From Ignavibacteriota bacterium (GTDB lineage: Bacteria; Bacteroidota; Ignavibacteria; Ignavibacteriales; Ignavibacteriaceae), in NCBI GenBank assembly GCA_013285425.1, contig CP053447.1:3292001-3356000 (forward strand): 64,000 nucleotides of DNA, written 5' to 3'. The position numbers were made by a program, and so were the translations under genes. Position 1 is the stretch's first letter; each line of letters opens with the position of its first letter. The notes beneath the pieces were generated by a model. The model made no database searches. It was not told the DNA's origin and saw only the letters and a program-made list of their open reading frames with translations. Shown here in pieces: positions 38,710 to 48,984 of the stretch.

Positions 38710-39413
38710 TCTTTTCTCAGAACAAATGTGGTCTTATCCCGTGTAGCAAAAAGAACCGCCTTTATCTTATCATAAAATCTTTTAGACTTAATTTCTTTTA
38801 ACCAGGTTTTTAAATAACCGGATTCTTTATAATATAAAACAGACAACCTGTGATATGAAAAAGATTTTTTCAGTTCAGATTTAGAAAATGAAAACGGATG
38901 CCCTTTGTCAATCTTAAGTAACTCAATAACACTTCTGATAAACTTTCCCCAAGCGTGATAAGTATTCTGCCGGAAATAAATTATACCGCCGGGTTTAGTT
39001 ACCCGCTGTATTTGAGTAAACACTTTTCCGGGGTCTTCGCAATGGTCCAGCACATTATCCATAATAATCAGGTCAAAAAAATTGTTCTCAAAAGTAATTT
39101 CTTCAGCTTTGATGTTGAAATATTTAACCTGCTTATCTCTGATTTGTGTAAACTTTTCTATTGATGAATAGATATTTTCAAGAGGGTCAATTGCAAAACG
39201 ATAACTGCTTTTCAAATAAGTTATTATTCCGGCAGCACCGCTTCCGATTTCGAGTATGTGTGTATCCGATTCAATTTTCAGATAAGGCTGTAAGATTGCA
39301 AGCATATCCTTTGCAAATCTTTCATAAAACTCCAGATCAAGCTCGCTGGCTTTTGAAATCCACCAGTTTTTTTCGTAATGCTGGGCAAGATCCCATCTGT
39401 CTTTAGTTTTCAT
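38706..39413 (-). CDS. Class I SAM-dependent methyltransferase
   Basis: A 235-residue methyltransferase. Motif I, ILEIGSGAAG, lies at about residues 49-58; the acidic loop IDPLENIY follows; and motif IV-like LIIMDNVLDHCEDPG is near 113-127. The N-terminal RWDLAQHYEKNWW and the pairing with a GT9 glycosyltransferase (11-nt overlap) suggest modification of a cell-surface glycan or lipid, but the substrate is not known. Confidence 0.88.
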   Translation of the reverse strand: MKTKDRWDLAQHYEKNWWISKASELDLEFYERFAKDMLAILQPYLKIESDTHILEIGSGAAGIITYLKSSYRFAIDPLENIYSSIEKFTQIRDKQVKYFNIKAEEITFENNFFDLIIMDNVLDHCEDPGKVFTQIQRVTKPGGIIYFRQNTYHAWGKFIRSVIELLKIDKGHPFSFSKSELKKSFSYHRLSVLYYKESGYLKTWLKEIKSKRFYDKIKAVLFATRDKTTFVLRKD

Positions 39414-40467
39414 TTATAAACTCAGTTACTTTATTTAATACCAATTCAACAGTCAGTTCTTTTATGCATTTAAATTTTACATCAGTTCTGGAACAAGTAA
39501 GCGGTTTTGGCGAATAAAAAAAACAAGGCGAACATTCCAGATATAACGAAGCTATTTTATACTCGGTTTTCCAGGGATGAATATAATATTGGTTGGTTGG
39601 ACCAATAATAGCAACGACTTTTAAACCAAGTGCGGCAGCAATGTGCATCAAAGCCGAGTCGTTGGTAACAAATATATTACAGCGTTTCATTATTGCGATG
39701 CTTTGTAAAAATTTTTCTGTCTTTGCTGTAAAAGATTTTTCTGAGCTGATTGTTTTATTGATTGATTTTTTAAGATCATCTTCTTCGGGTCCTCCGAATA
39801 AAAGTACTTTGGCGCCTTTATCGCGGATTAATCTTTTGCCAAGCTCTGCAAACTTTTCCGGTTCCCATCTTCGCTTGATATGATTTTTTAATGTTGCACA
39901 GCCGGGATGAAATCCAACAACAAAATCATCGTCAGCAATATTATTTTCTTTAAGATAGTTTTGTGCATACAGGGTATCAGCTTCAGAAAGAAAAATCTGC
40001 AATGCCGGTTCTTCGCCCGTTTTTTTATCTAATAGTTTTTCAATCAGTCTGATATTTGTCTGTACGTTATGAGTTTGATCATTTTCCAAAACAGTTACAT
40101 TGTTCAGCCATCCAAGATCCTGAAAGTTCATCCGCAAATATTTGACCCCGGCTCTTTGCTTAGCCCCAAGCAATAAATTTATAATGTTATATTCTTTTCT
40201 GTTAGAAGGATAAACATTTATAGCCGTATCATATTTTTTTCTTAACGAAAAAATAAACTTTAATGATTTAAGCAGCCCCTCTTTCAGAAAATCAAAATGA
40301 ATTACATTATTAAGTGCAGGATTGTTTTGATAGATTTCTTTGGTTCCCTTAAACATTACAAGTGCATCAATCTGTGCCGAAGGGAGTTCCGAGCGGAGCA
40401 GTTTTAATGCAGGTGTAAACATTAATGCGTCCCCAATTCCTGATAATGCCAGAATTAAAATTTTCAT
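39403..40467 (-). CDS. Glycosyltransferase family 9 (heptosyltransferase-like)
   Basis: A 354-residue GT-B enzyme of family GT9, the ADP-heptose:LPS heptosyltransferases. The N-terminal domain has LALSGIGDALMFTPALKLLR (about residues 5-24). The C-terminal donor site shows FHPGCA and VTNDSALMHIAAALGLKVVA (about 270-289) followed by GPTNQ. It probably adds a sugar to lipopolysaccharide core or a related surface glycan. Its last bases overlap the methyltransferase start. Confidence 0.92.
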   Translation of the reverse strand: MKILILALSGIGDALMFTPALKLLRSELPSAQIDALVMFKGTKEIYQNNPALNNVIHFDFLKEGLLKSLKFIFSLRKKYDTAINVYPSNRKEYNIINLLLGAKQRAGVKYLRMNFQDLGWLNNVTVLENDQTHNVQTNIRLIEKLLDKKTGEEPALQIFLSEADTLYAQNYLKENNIADDDFVVGFHPGCATLKNHIKRRWEPEKFAELGKRLIRDKGAKVLLFGGPEEDDLKKSINKTISSEKSFTAKTEKFLQSIAIMKRCNIFVTNDSALMHIAAALGLKVVAIIGPTNQYYIHPWKTEYKIASLYLECSPCFFYSPKPLTCSRTDVKFKCIKELTVELVLNKVTEFINEN

Positions 40468-40553
40468 AGCCGAATAATATTTTTAAAACTGTCCGCAAAA
40501 CATATATTTGCTTGTGTAAGATTTAGCATTACGAAGATAGATTTTTAATTATC

Positions 40554-40582
40554 TGTCACACTCAGACAGGCTAAGTGTGACA
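40554..40582. terminator. Hairpin between the DUF2723 and GT9 genes
   Basis: TGTCACACT (40554-40562) pairs perfectly with AGTGTGACA (40574-40582). It lies downstream of the minus-strand DUF2723 gene. No T-run follows, so it could be a terminator or a small palindromic repeat; it resembles the hairpin after cas2 in its TGTCAC...GTGACA ends. Confidence 0.5.
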
Positions 40583-40699
40583 TTTTGGTTTTCAGAACAG
40601 TTTATACAAAAAATATTTTTATTGTGTCGTTTTACTTGTATCTGGTTTTCCCTGAACAAGGTTTCTGTATTTTTCTATATTTGCCCGCACATTCTGATC

Positions 40700-43594
40700 C
40701 TAGGGATATTTAGTGCCGAGCATTTGCCAGATTTCCAGAAGTTTATCGTTTTTACCTTGTGTTTCGTAAATATCAAGCAGTATCCGATACGGATTATAAT
40801 ATGATTGAACATCATCTGGATTAGAATTAAGTTTTGCAACCGCTTGTTTCTCCACATCAGAAGCAAATAAATTATATTTATCCATTGCGCCTGCACGCAA
40901 ATACAGATTGCTGATTTCGTATAACAATCCAAAATCCATCGGAATAAGTTTGTTAGGAAGTTTTTCATCCATTGTATTAAGGGTATTTACTGCAAGTTCG
41001 TTTTGTCCTTTTCCAAGATAATATAGTGTTAATCTTAAAAAAGCATTCCGATAATTCTGAACCATCCGTTTATGGTTATCATCAAGGAAAATATTCGGGT
41101 CATTTAATCCCCGGAATTTAAATCCCGGCTGATAATCTTTACTGTATCCTACTGCTTCTGTTAAATTTGCTTTTAAAATGTTTGGTTCGATAAACTCATC
41201 GTTAGCAGACCGTTTTTCCGGTACTAACCGAAAAGCCATTCCTTCCATTCTTAAATAGTTGCCCAAGCCAATTTTACTGTCTTCTGAACAGGTAACTGCA
41301 AAATAAATTGGTCTTTCCCAGTTATTAGACTCCACAATTTCTTTAACCATCAGGTCCTGCACACGTACTGCTTTAACGGTACCGTAATTTAAAGTCGGAT
41401 TCATCGTCCAGCTAAGCGCACCCTGATTTAATACCGAAGTATCCTTTAAACCAAATTGTTGAACTATATCCGCAAAAGAAGTTTCAGAAGACGATTTTGG
41501 CGGTTGAATAGTCAGATTTCTGGGCTCCCACCGAATTGGACTAAGTTGATTTATCTGTGCATCGGTTAAACGCATTTTAACCGTTCCTACTTTATAGGGA
41601 TCATTATTCTTAAGCTGCTTGATATACCACTCAGTATTTAACAGGCTAAGATTTGCAATTTTAACATCTCTTCTCACACCTTCAACATCCTGCAAATACC
41701 ACAATGGAAAAGTATCATTATCGCCATTAGTAAACAGAACCGAGTTAGGTGCGCAGCTTTGTAATAAGTTATATGAATAATCCCATAGCACCCAGTTATT
41801 TGATCTATCGTGAGTAAAATAATTTGCCTGAAGCATTTTAACCGGTACAAAAATAATTCCTAAAGCAAGCACACCATAAGCAGCAGCATTTCTTATTGAA
41901 GCTTTTTTAATTCTTTCGTTAATCAGATCAATTAATCCGCGGATACCGATAGCAATCCAGATTCCGTACACAAAGAAAGCTCCGACATAAAAATAATCTC
42001 TTTCTCTTGGCTGCGGCTGCTGCTGGTTTTGATAGAATGCAGTTAAATGCCCCATCAGTATAAACATAATCAGAAAGACGCTTGCCATTTTCCAGTCTTT
42101 ACGGAAATGAAAATATATTCCGATTAAACCAAGCAGAAAAGGAATACCAAATAATGAATCTTTTGTTTCACCTCCAAAGTGAACATCAAAAATCTTTCCG
42201 AAGATATTTCCAATAGAATTAAATGGTGCGATATTAGCGCCTTGATCTTGTTCCCAGCCCTCTCTGCCGGCAAAATTCCATAACAAATATCTTGTCATCA
42301 TGTGTTCCATCTGATAAGTATAAAAGAAATCTAAATCAGATGAATAGTTTGTGTAAACAATCTGCTGATGTGGTTCGGTTGCAAATCTTCTTTTAAATGT
42401 CGGAAAGTCTCCATATTGTTCACGGTCAAGATATGTTTTTAACTTAGTAAAAGTATTCGGATTGTTTTCATTCATTGGCGGCTGTTGATTTGATCTTATT
42501 ATTACCATTGCAAAGGTTGTAAATCCAATCAGAATGAAAATTGCAGACATAAATACAAGGTGCAATGTTGGCTTGGATTTTCTTTTTGTGAAGTAAGCTC
42601 CCAAACCCAGAATAGTAAAGATTATTAAAAGAAGAAAAATCTCAACAGCAAGATTATCTCCTCCTACAAATATCATTATTGCCGGTAACAACTTTACAAC
42701 ACCCGGATAGGTGGCAGATAATGCTATACCGCCGATGATAAGCGGCATATAGAATGAATTTCTGTTGAAAACTTTTCTCCAGAAGATACCCATTATTATT
42801 GCACTTATTACTATCACAAACATTTTAAATTTAAAGTCGAAGGCTTTGTATTCTTCTATGGTTGGAGCAGATTGACTTTTTTCACCCGCCCACCAGACAA
42901 TTGCAATTAAGAGAATAATGGCGGCATGAGCGATAAAAATATAACTTGACTTTTTAAGAGTCTCCTCATCATTAACATATTTTTTGAACATAATTATCAT
43001 AACCACAGGTACCGCAGCAAGAACAGCCATTAAGTGAACGCCGGTTGCAAGCCCGAGTAAATATGCAATCATTAAAATATATTTTTCACTGTCTATATTA
43101 TCTGAGTTTTCGTTCCATCTTATAATTAAATATGTAACGGCACCAAAAAGAAATGTACTGAATGCGTAAACTTCTGCCTCGACTCCATTAAACCAGAAAG
43201 TATCACTGAATGAGAATGCAAGCGCGCCTATTGCGGCAGAAACATAGGTTGTTACAGCATCAAAAAGATTATCTGCTTTTTTGCCTTTATAGTTTTCAAT
43301 CAGTTTAACAGCAATTAAATATAAAAACAGTATTGATAATGCTGATGAAAGAACAGAGATCATATTTACTCTGTAACCAAGATTATCTCCGATTGGTAAT
43401 TTTGAAAAAATATTTCCAAGAATTAAAAAGAACGGTGTTCCCGGAGGATGCGGAACCTGAAGCGAGACTGATGCAGCTATAAATTCTCCGCAATCCCAAA
43501 AGGAAACCGATGGCTGCACTGTTGAGAACAATACGAAAAACGAAATTAAGAAAACAATTCCTGCAATAATTTTATTAAGCAGATTGAAATTCAT
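40700..43594 (-). CDS. DUF2723 multi-pass membrane protein (TMEM260-like)
   Basis: A 964-residue protein with about 12-14 N-terminal membrane helices and a large soluble C-terminal half with TPR-like helices. The family signature is in the first loop: PSVSFWDCGEFIAASVSLQV and PHPPGTPFF (about residues 29-57), with the acidic pair expected of a GT-C glycosyltransferase. Eukaryotic TMEM260 of this family is a protein O-mannosyltransferase, so a bacterial lipid-linked sugar transferase acting on exported proteins is a reasonable inference. AGAGGTAAT precedes the ATG. Confidence 0.9.
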   Translation of the reverse strand: MNFNLLNKIIAGIVFLISFFVLFSTVQPSVSFWDCGEFIAASVSLQVPHPPGTPFFLILGNIFSKLPIGDNLGYRVNMISVLSSALSILFLYLIAVKLIENYKGKKADNLFDAVTTYVSAAIGALAFSFSDTFWFNGVEAEVYAFSTFLFGAVTYLIIRWNENSDNIDSEKYILMIAYLLGLATGVHLMAVLAAVPVVMIIMFKKYVNDEETLKKSSYIFIAHAAIILLIAIVWWAGEKSQSAPTIEEYKAFDFKFKMFVIVISAIIMGIFWRKVFNRNSFYMPLIIGGIALSATYPGVVKLLPAIMIFVGGDNLAVEIFLLLIIFTILGLGAYFTKRKSKPTLHLVFMSAIFILIGFTTFAMVIIRSNQQPPMNENNPNTFTKLKTYLDREQYGDFPTFKRRFATEPHQQIVYTNYSSDLDFFYTYQMEHMMTRYLLWNFAGREGWEQDQGANIAPFNSIGNIFGKIFDVHFGGETKDSLFGIPFLLGLIGIYFHFRKDWKMASVFLIMFILMGHLTAFYQNQQQPQPRERDYFYVGAFFVYGIWIAIGIRGLIDLINERIKKASIRNAAAYGVLALGIIFVPVKMLQANYFTHDRSNNWVLWDYSYNLLQSCAPNSVLFTNGDNDTFPLWYLQDVEGVRRDVKIANLSLLNTEWYIKQLKNNDPYKVGTVKMRLTDAQINQLSPIRWEPRNLTIQPPKSSSETSFADIVQQFGLKDTSVLNQGALSWTMNPTLNYGTVKAVRVQDLMVKEIVESNNWERPIYFAVTCSEDSKIGLGNYLRMEGMAFRLVPEKRSANDEFIEPNILKANLTEAVGYSKDYQPGFKFRGLNDPNIFLDDNHKRMVQNYRNAFLRLTLYYLGKGQNELAVNTLNTMDEKLPNKLIPMDFGLLYEISNLYLRAGAMDKYNLFASDVEKQAVAKLNSNPDDVQSYYNPYRILLDIYETQGKNDKLLEIWQMLGTKYP

Positions 43595-43739
43595 TATTAC
43601 CTCTGATTAGAATAAACTGAAAATTAAATTGCCGCCAGTCAGCCTTGAACAGAGTAACGAAAATATTTTTTTTACTATGCAAAACCGAAGAGCGGAAAAA
43701 TGTATTTTGAAAATAAAAATCAACTCCGATTTTAGACGA

Positions 43740-43973
43740 TTAGTTTCCGGATTCGTTACTTTTCCTGAATAAATGGTCATATTTTGATTTGTCAACCGGT
43801 TGAAAGAATTTATCGTAAAGCTCCTTTAACCTTTTCATCGAAACAGTATCAAAATCCTCGTCGTCTTTTTGCCGTTTAACCAACATTTTATAATCCTCCA
43901 GTTCCTTTCTATCCATTCCGGATTCAAATTTTTTTAGATAATCCAGATATTTTTGTTGATCTCTGAAAGCCAT
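43740..43973 (-). CDS. Small charged protein, function unknown
   Basis: A 77-residue, highly charged, probably helical protein starting MAFRDQQKYLDYLKKFESG. It has a good ribosome site (AAAGGAC) six bases before the ATG. It is not recognised. It lies upstream of the DUF2723 gene on the same strand (145 nt), so it may be cotranscribed with it. Confidence 0.72.
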   Translation of the reverse strand: MAFRDQQKYLDYLKKFESGMDRKELEDYKMLVKRQKDDEDFDTVSMKRLKELYDKFFQPVDKSKYDHLFRKSNESGN

Positions 43974-44238
43974 TGGGATTGTCCTTTAGTTATACAAGCA
44001 AAATAATCAAAGCAAAAAATAAGCAATCTTTAGAAGTTATAAAATGAATTAAGCAAACAAATTTTCAATTTTTATCAGGCAGGCAATTTATCAGTCAAAA
44101 AAATTTCAATTTAAAAATGCAAAGAAAAATTAGACTTCTAATTAGTTTTTATAGAATGTTTGATCTTTTACCCGATTTTAACTTTGTTGTTTGAAATCTT
44201 AAGCAGTAAGTTTGAAGTACATTTTTTCAGGAATAAAA

Positions 44239-45171
44239 GTGAAAACCTTAATTCATCCCCTTATTTTATTTTTACTGACGATATCACTAAACGCACAAGA
44301 AACCCAAATCAGAAAAATTGCATTGCTGCCGCTAACTTCTATTGATGTGGATTTTGCTTCAATGCAGACTTCAGAATCAATTCTGAGAATGGAGTTGGGA
44401 AATAGAGAAAATATTAATCTGATCTCTAAAAATAAAACCTTGTCGGTTATGGGTGATGAAATTTGTGATGATGAAGAATGTGCAAAGAATATCGGCGAAA
44501 AATTAGATGCTTCTGAAGTCTTGATTTGTAAACTTAATCGGCTTGGGGAAAAAATTATAGTGCAGTATCAGTTGATTAATGTTGAATCCGGTAAAATAAT
44601 CTTATCTGAAAGAGCAACATCTGTAACCCTCGAAGATCTTGATGCGGTGATGAAAAGAGTTGCAATCAGTGTTTCGAGACTTAGCCCTTTTGATGCAAAT
44701 CAGGAAGTTGGGAATATCGTTCAGCAAGAATCAATAGAAACCTTAAGAAGAAAAGCACGATATAATCTTGGTGTTGGATTCGGGTATTTGTTTCCAGCAG
44801 AGGGCTATGATAAAGACAGCGATAAATCTTTTACGATTAATGCATACTTTGACTATGAATTACAGGATTTATCAGCCGGGTTAATGATTGGTGCAAGAAA
44901 AGGATTTGCAATAAATATTTATGCAAATTATTTGTTTACAAGAACTGACGTTTGCCCGTATGCCGGTGCATCATTAGGGTTTCATTGGGTTTTACACGAA
45001 GGAATATTTAGTGAAAACAACAAAGATGGAGATGGAATAGGGCTTGGATTAAAAGGCGGAGTCAGATTATTCCATACATACAACTTTCAGATTTTTGTAC
45101 AGGGAGAATATATAATGACATTTAATGATTACAATGATAAGGCGATAGTATTTACTATCGGAATTTTATGA
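44239..45171 (+). CDS. Exported TolB/CsgG-like plus beta-barrel-type protein
   Basis: About 310 residues from GTG 44239, chosen because TCAGGA precedes it and the product then opens with a clean signal peptide (MKTLIHPLILFLLTISLNAQ). An in-frame TTG at 44212 would bury that peptide. The first 150 residues (RKIALLPLTS..., EVLICKLNRLG, YQLINVESGKII) resemble the TolB-N/CsgG-like domain of outer-membrane proteins. The second half alternates hydrophobic and polar residues as in a small outer-membrane barrel. The 3' end overlaps the Dabb gene (ATGA). Confidence 0.72.
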   Translation: MKTLIHPLILFLLTISLNAQETQIRKIALLPLTSIDVDFASMQTSESILRMELGNRENINLISKNKTLSVMGDEICDDEECAKNIGEKLDASEVLICKLNRLGEKIIVQYQLINVESGKIILSERATSVTLEDLDAVMKRVAISVSRLSPFDANQEVGNIVQQESIETLRRKARYNLGVGFGYLFPAEGYDKDSDKSFTINAYFDYELQDLSAGLMIGARKGFAINIYANYLFTRTDVCPYAGASLGFHWVLHEGIFSENNKDGDGIGLGLKGGVRLFHTYNFQIFVQGEYIMTFNDYNDKAIVFTIGIL

Positions 45172-45470
45172 TAAAGCATATTGTGTTTTGGCGCCTGAAT
45201 GATACTGCTTATGGAAATAACAAACAGACAAATGCCGATATCTTAAAAGAAAAAATCCTTGCTATGCAGCCGAAGATTGATGGATTGATAAAAATAGAAG
45301 CAGGTTTTGATTTCAGCGGTGAAAAAGATTCCTGTGATGTTGTATTATATTCCGAGTTTACAAATAAAGATGCATTGCACCGATATCAAATTCATCCTGA
45401 TCATCTTGAAATCAAAAAATGGCTTGCCGAAGTAAGACACGAGCGCAGAGTAGTTGATTACGAAATTTAA
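45168..45470 (+). CDS. Dabb (stress-responsive A/B barrel) family protein
   Basis: A 100-residue Dabb-fold protein. It has the typical start MIKHIVFWRL, a middle KIEAGFDFSG, and the end strand DVVLYSEFTNKDALHRYQIH (about residues 58-77) followed by HPDHLEIKKWL. Family members are dimeric ferredoxin-like barrels of mostly unknown function. It is translationally coupled to the upstream exported protein. Confidence 0.92.
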   Translation: MIKHIVFWRLNDTAYGNNKQTNADILKEKILAMQPKIDGLIKIEAGFDFSGEKDSCDVVLYSEFTNKDALHRYQIHPDHLEIKKWLAEVRHERRVVDYEI

Positions 45471-45523
45471 TAACACAAAATTTCTGTGATGCTTTATTTC
45501 TTAATGAACAGATATTCTGTTTT

Positions 45524-46444
45524 TTATGAAAGCGGCTCCGGCGGCGGAACCTTACTTTCCGAATATTTAAAATGATTTTCGGGAAGCGGAACAAATTCTT
45601 TATTATCATTTGGCGGCAGAATTATCTTTCCGGTTTTCCAATCATTTTTAGCCTGCTCAATACGCTCCTTACTTGATGATACAAAATTCCACCAGATAAA
45701 GCGCTCACCCAATGGCTCGCCTCCCAATAACATTAGTTCAGAGTTTTCTAAAGCAGTTATTACCGGATCTTCACTCTTTGAAAAAACAATCAGTTGATTT
45801 TGGGTAAAAGTCTGAGCTGATAATTCCAAACTTCCTTTAGCAACATATACAGCTCTTTCAGAATACTCTGAGGGTAAATTTAAGCGTGTATTTTTTTCGA
45901 GCTTAACATGCAGATAAAACAAAGGCGAATGTGTTTTAACCCCGCTCTTTAATCCGTAAGCATTTCCTGCAATCAGTCTCATCCAAACTCCCCTATCGGT
46001 AAATAAAGCTAATTGCTCAGGTTTATAATTAAAAAAAGTTGGATCGGTTTCTTCAACTTCTTTTGGTAAGGCTACCCATGTTTGCAGCATTTCCAGACTT
46101 TCCCTTTTTAACAGCTCAGGATCTTCAAACCGTTCTGAATGAGCAATGCCCTTTCCCGCAGTCATCCAGTTGACTTCACCGGGTTTTATTATCTGCTCAA
46201 CACCCAATCCATCGCGGTGGGTAACATTTCCACTGAATAAATAGGTAACTGTAGAAAGCCCAATATGAGGATGCGGCAGCACATCCAGCGAAGTAATTTC
46301 TGAAGGAAATTTATTTATAGGACCAGCATGATCCATAAAAATAAAAGGACCAACCATCCTCTTTTGCCGGAAAGGAAGTATTCTGCGAACGTTTAAATGC
46401 TCGCTGATTAGTGCTTCCCTGGCTTGGACAATTAACTCAGGCAT
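45524..46444 (-). CDS. Pirin family protein
   Basis: A 306-residue bicupin pirin. The preferred start is ATG 46444 (MPELIVQAREA), which matches the family's usual N-terminus; an in-frame start at 46528 would add 28 residues of no known role. The metal-binding segment LPHPHIGLSTVTYLFSG (His-x-His) lies at about residues 59-75, and WMTAGKGIAHSE is near 98-109. Bacterial pirins include quercetin 2,3-dioxygenases and redox-responsive regulators; the activity here is unknown. It lies next to the catalase gene on the same strand. Confidence 0.9.
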   Translation of the reverse strand: MPELIVQAREALISEHLNVRRILPFRQKRMVGPFIFMDHAGPINKFPSEITSLDVLPHPHIGLSTVTYLFSGNVTHRDGLGVEQIIKPGEVNWMTAGKGIAHSERFEDPELLKRESLEMLQTWVALPKEVEETDPTFFNYKPEQLALFTDRGVWMRLIAGNAYGLKSGVKTHSPLFYLHVKLEKNTRLNLPSEYSERAVYVAKGSLELSAQTFTQNQLIVFSKSEDPVITALENSELMLLGGEPLGERFIWWNFVSSSKERIEQAKNDWKTGKIILPPNDNKEFVPLPENHFKYSESKVPPPEPLS

Positions 46445-46609
46445 AAAATACTTACTTTGTTTGTAAGGATAACCAAACAAGAAACTTCCGAAAAATCTGT
46501 CTGCAATTGAGAGAGCAGAGACAATCATCTGTAATAATTAATCAAACTATTCCGGAAGTTTCTATAAAACTCAATTTAATGCTTTAGCTATCAGATAATT
46601 TTTTTATAA

Positions 46610-48082
46610 TTATTTCAAATCAATTTTATTTATGTCTATTCCTAAAGCAGCCGCTACTCCTTTACCGTAATTCGGATCGGCTTTATAACAATTCTTAATA
46701 TGTCTCTCCTGAATAAATTTTTCGGCACCGCCAACTTCTGCAGCTGTATTTTTAAACAGCGCTTCTTTCTGCTTTTCATTCATCAGCCGGAATAAATTTC
46801 CAGGCTGTGTATAATAATCGTTATCATCTTCTCTGAAATCATAGTGGTCTGCATCTCCATCTAAACTTAAAGCAGGGTCAGTATAGTCTTTTTGCTCTTC
46901 CCACTGACTATAACTATTCGGAAAGTAATGCAATGTTCCGCCTTCATTACCATCTACCCGCATTGATCCATCCCGCGAGGAATTATGAAACGGACACTTA
47001 GGTTTATTAACTGGAATTTGATAATGATTTACACCCAATCTATATCGTTGAGCATCTCCATAAGAAAATAATCTTGCCTGCAGCATTTTATCCGGTGAAA
47101 ATCCAATGCCCGGCACTACATTAGCGGGATTAAATGCAGCTTGTTCAACATCTGCAAAGTAGTTTTCAGGATTTCTGTTCAGTTCTAATACTCCAACATC
47201 AATAAGCGGATAATCAGAGTGCGGCCATACTTTTGTCAAATCGAATGGATTAAAGTGACACTTCTTTGCCTGTTCTTCAGTCATAAGCTGAATTTTCATT
47301 TTCCAGCGTGGAAAGTCTCCCTTTTCAATAGCATTGAACAGATCTCTTTGATGACTTTCTCTGTCTTTGCCTATAATTGCAGCCGCTTCTTCGTTTGTTA
47401 AGTTTTGAATTCCCTGTTCGGTTTTAAAATGAAATTTAACCCACACTCTTTCATTTTTCGAATTTATCAGACTGAAAGTATGGCTGCCGTATCCATTCAT
47501 GTGACGATAGGATTTAGGAATTCCTCTTTCACTCATTGTAATTGTAATCTGATGTAATGCTTCCGGGAGTAATGTCCAAAAGTCCCAATTGTGATTGGCG
47601 CTTCTTAAGTTTGTTTTAGGGTCACGCTTTACTGCTTTATTTAAATCAGGGAAACGATATGGATCCCGCAAAAAGAAAACAGGGGTATTATTACCTGTTA
47701 AATCCCAATTTCCTTCCTCGGTATAAAACTTCATTGCAAAACCCCGGATATCTCTTTCAGCATCAGCCGCTCCTCTTTCTCCTGCAACAGTTGAGAATCT
47801 GACGAATACTTCAGTCTCCTTTCCAACCTTAGAAAAAAGTTTAGCCTTTGTGTATTTAGTAATATCGTTAGTTACAGTAAATTTTCCGAATGCACCCGAT
47901 CCTTTTGCATGCATTCGTCTTTCAGGAATTACTTCCCTATCGAAATGAGCCAGCTTTTCAATAAACCAAAAATCTTCTAATAACATTGGTCCTCTTTTGC
48001 CGGCAGTTTTTACATTTTGATTTTCAGCAATAGGTCTGCCTGAAACTGAAAATAATTTTTTCTTTTTGTCTTGATTAGCCAT
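46610..48082 (-). CDS. katA: Monofunctional heme catalase
   Basis: A 490-residue small-subunit catalase (2 H2O2 to 2 H2O + O2). The distal catalytic His58 is in [12 protein letters not shown], the catalytic Asn in [20 protein letters not shown] region downstream, and the proximal heme ligand is Tyr near 341 in [20 protein letters not shown] precedes the ATG. An inverted repeat 40-52 nt upstream of the start is a candidate operator. It stands alone. Confidence 0.96.
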   Translation of the reverse strand: MANQDKKKKLFSVSGRPIAENQNVKTAGKRGPMLLEDFWFIEKLAHFDREVIPERRMHAKGSGAFGKFTVTNDITKYTKAKLFSKVGKETEVFVRFSTVAGERGAADAERDIRGFAMKFYTEEGNWDLTGNNTPVFFLRDPYRFPDLNKAVKRDPKTNLRSANHNWDFWTLLPEALHQITITMSERGIPKSYRHMNGYGSHTFSLINSKNERVWVKFHFKTEQGIQNLTNEEAAAIIGKDRESHQRDLFNAIEKGDFPRWKMKIQLMTEEQAKKCHFNPFDLTKVWPHSDYPLIDVGVLELNRNPENYFADVEQAAFNPANVVPGIGFSPDKMLQARLFSYGDAQRYRLGVNHYQIPVNKPKCPFHNSSRDGSMRVDGNEGGTLHYFPNSYSQWEEQKDYTDPALSLDGDADHYDFREDDNDYYTQPGNLFRLMNEKQKEALFKNTAAEVGGAEKFIQERHIKNCYKADPNYGKGVAAALGIDINKIDLK

Positions 48083-48121
48083 AATACTTTACCTTTCTAT
48101 TTTTCTTTTCAAAATAATAAA

Positions 48122-48134
48122 ATTATCTGATAAT
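48122..48134. promoter_or_regulatory. Inverted repeat upstream of catalase, candidate operator
   Basis: ATTATC-T-GATAAT is a perfect 6-1-6 inverted repeat 40 nt upstream of the catalase ATG, the geometry used by Fur/PerR-family repressors. The match to the PerR consensus itself is poor, so this is only suggestive. Confidence 0.3.
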
Positions 48135-48350
48135 AATTTATTCTTAAAAGAATACAGGCAGCAGATCACATGAGAGAGGTTTTAATTAAACGATAAGAGA
48201 AAAATATTATTATATCAAAGTGTATATCCTGTTGTATAGATAATAACGGGCGGAATAATTCTGTAACAGAAAAATTATTCTTAACAAAAAACTTTCAAGT
48301 TCGCTTCAATTGAATATCTTAGCAACAAAGCAAAACCGACTGTTCAAAGC

Positions 48351-48806
48351 TCAGTTTGAGTATCTTCTGGCTTTAACGGTTACATCAAATTTTTTTGTGA
48401 TTTTATTTTCTTTTATCTGTAAATCAGCTTTGATACCAGCTTTTGAAAGTTGAAAATCATTGACCGAGACAGTATCAACAACAAAATCATCCGCAACAGA
48501 TTCGCTGATAAAATCATCAATGGCTGCTCTTGCTTTGGCTTCCGAATCATAATAAACGGAAGCTTCTGCCTGATAAACTGCTATGTTGTCCGAAACAAAA
48601 ATCATTCTGTTTGTCTTTGTTTCATAGAACATACAAATCATATCGGGATTGCTTTTATCCTGATGTACGGGATTTCCGTATTTTTTGATTATTTCTTTTC
48701 TTGGTTTACCGATTAGGGTGTGAACTCTGATATCTTGTCCAAAGACTAATTCCGAAATTAAAATTATCAGGAGAATTGCAATGAAAAAAATAGTTTTTGT
48801 TTTCAT
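48351..48806 (-). CDS. Secreted protein of unknown function
   Basis: A 151-residue protein with a clear signal peptide (about residues 1-23, ending LVFGQ). The mature part includes IGKPRKEIIKKYGNPVHQD, reminiscent of SmpA/OmlA-like (BamE-type) small domains but not a confident match. It stands alone between the catalase and mfd genes. Confidence 0.68.
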   Translation of the reverse strand: MKTKTIFFIAILLIILISELVFGQDIRVHTLIGKPRKEIIKKYGNPVHQDKSNPDMICMFYETKTNRMIFVSDNIAVYQAEASVYYDSEAKARAAIDDFISESVADDFVVDTVSVNDFQLSKAGIKADLQIKENKITKKFDVTVKARRYSN

Positions 48807-48984
48807 AACTGCCCCTTAAAACAAAATTGATTATAATAAATCTGAAAAGATTATAGAATTGATACTTCCTGAAAAAGGAAACAAAAGACAGGTTTCTGAT
48901 AATAAACTGAGGCGTCATAATAATTACCATTCAGCTTAAATCACACAAGTAAGCTAATTTAAATTAGAGCGATTATCAACCCAA

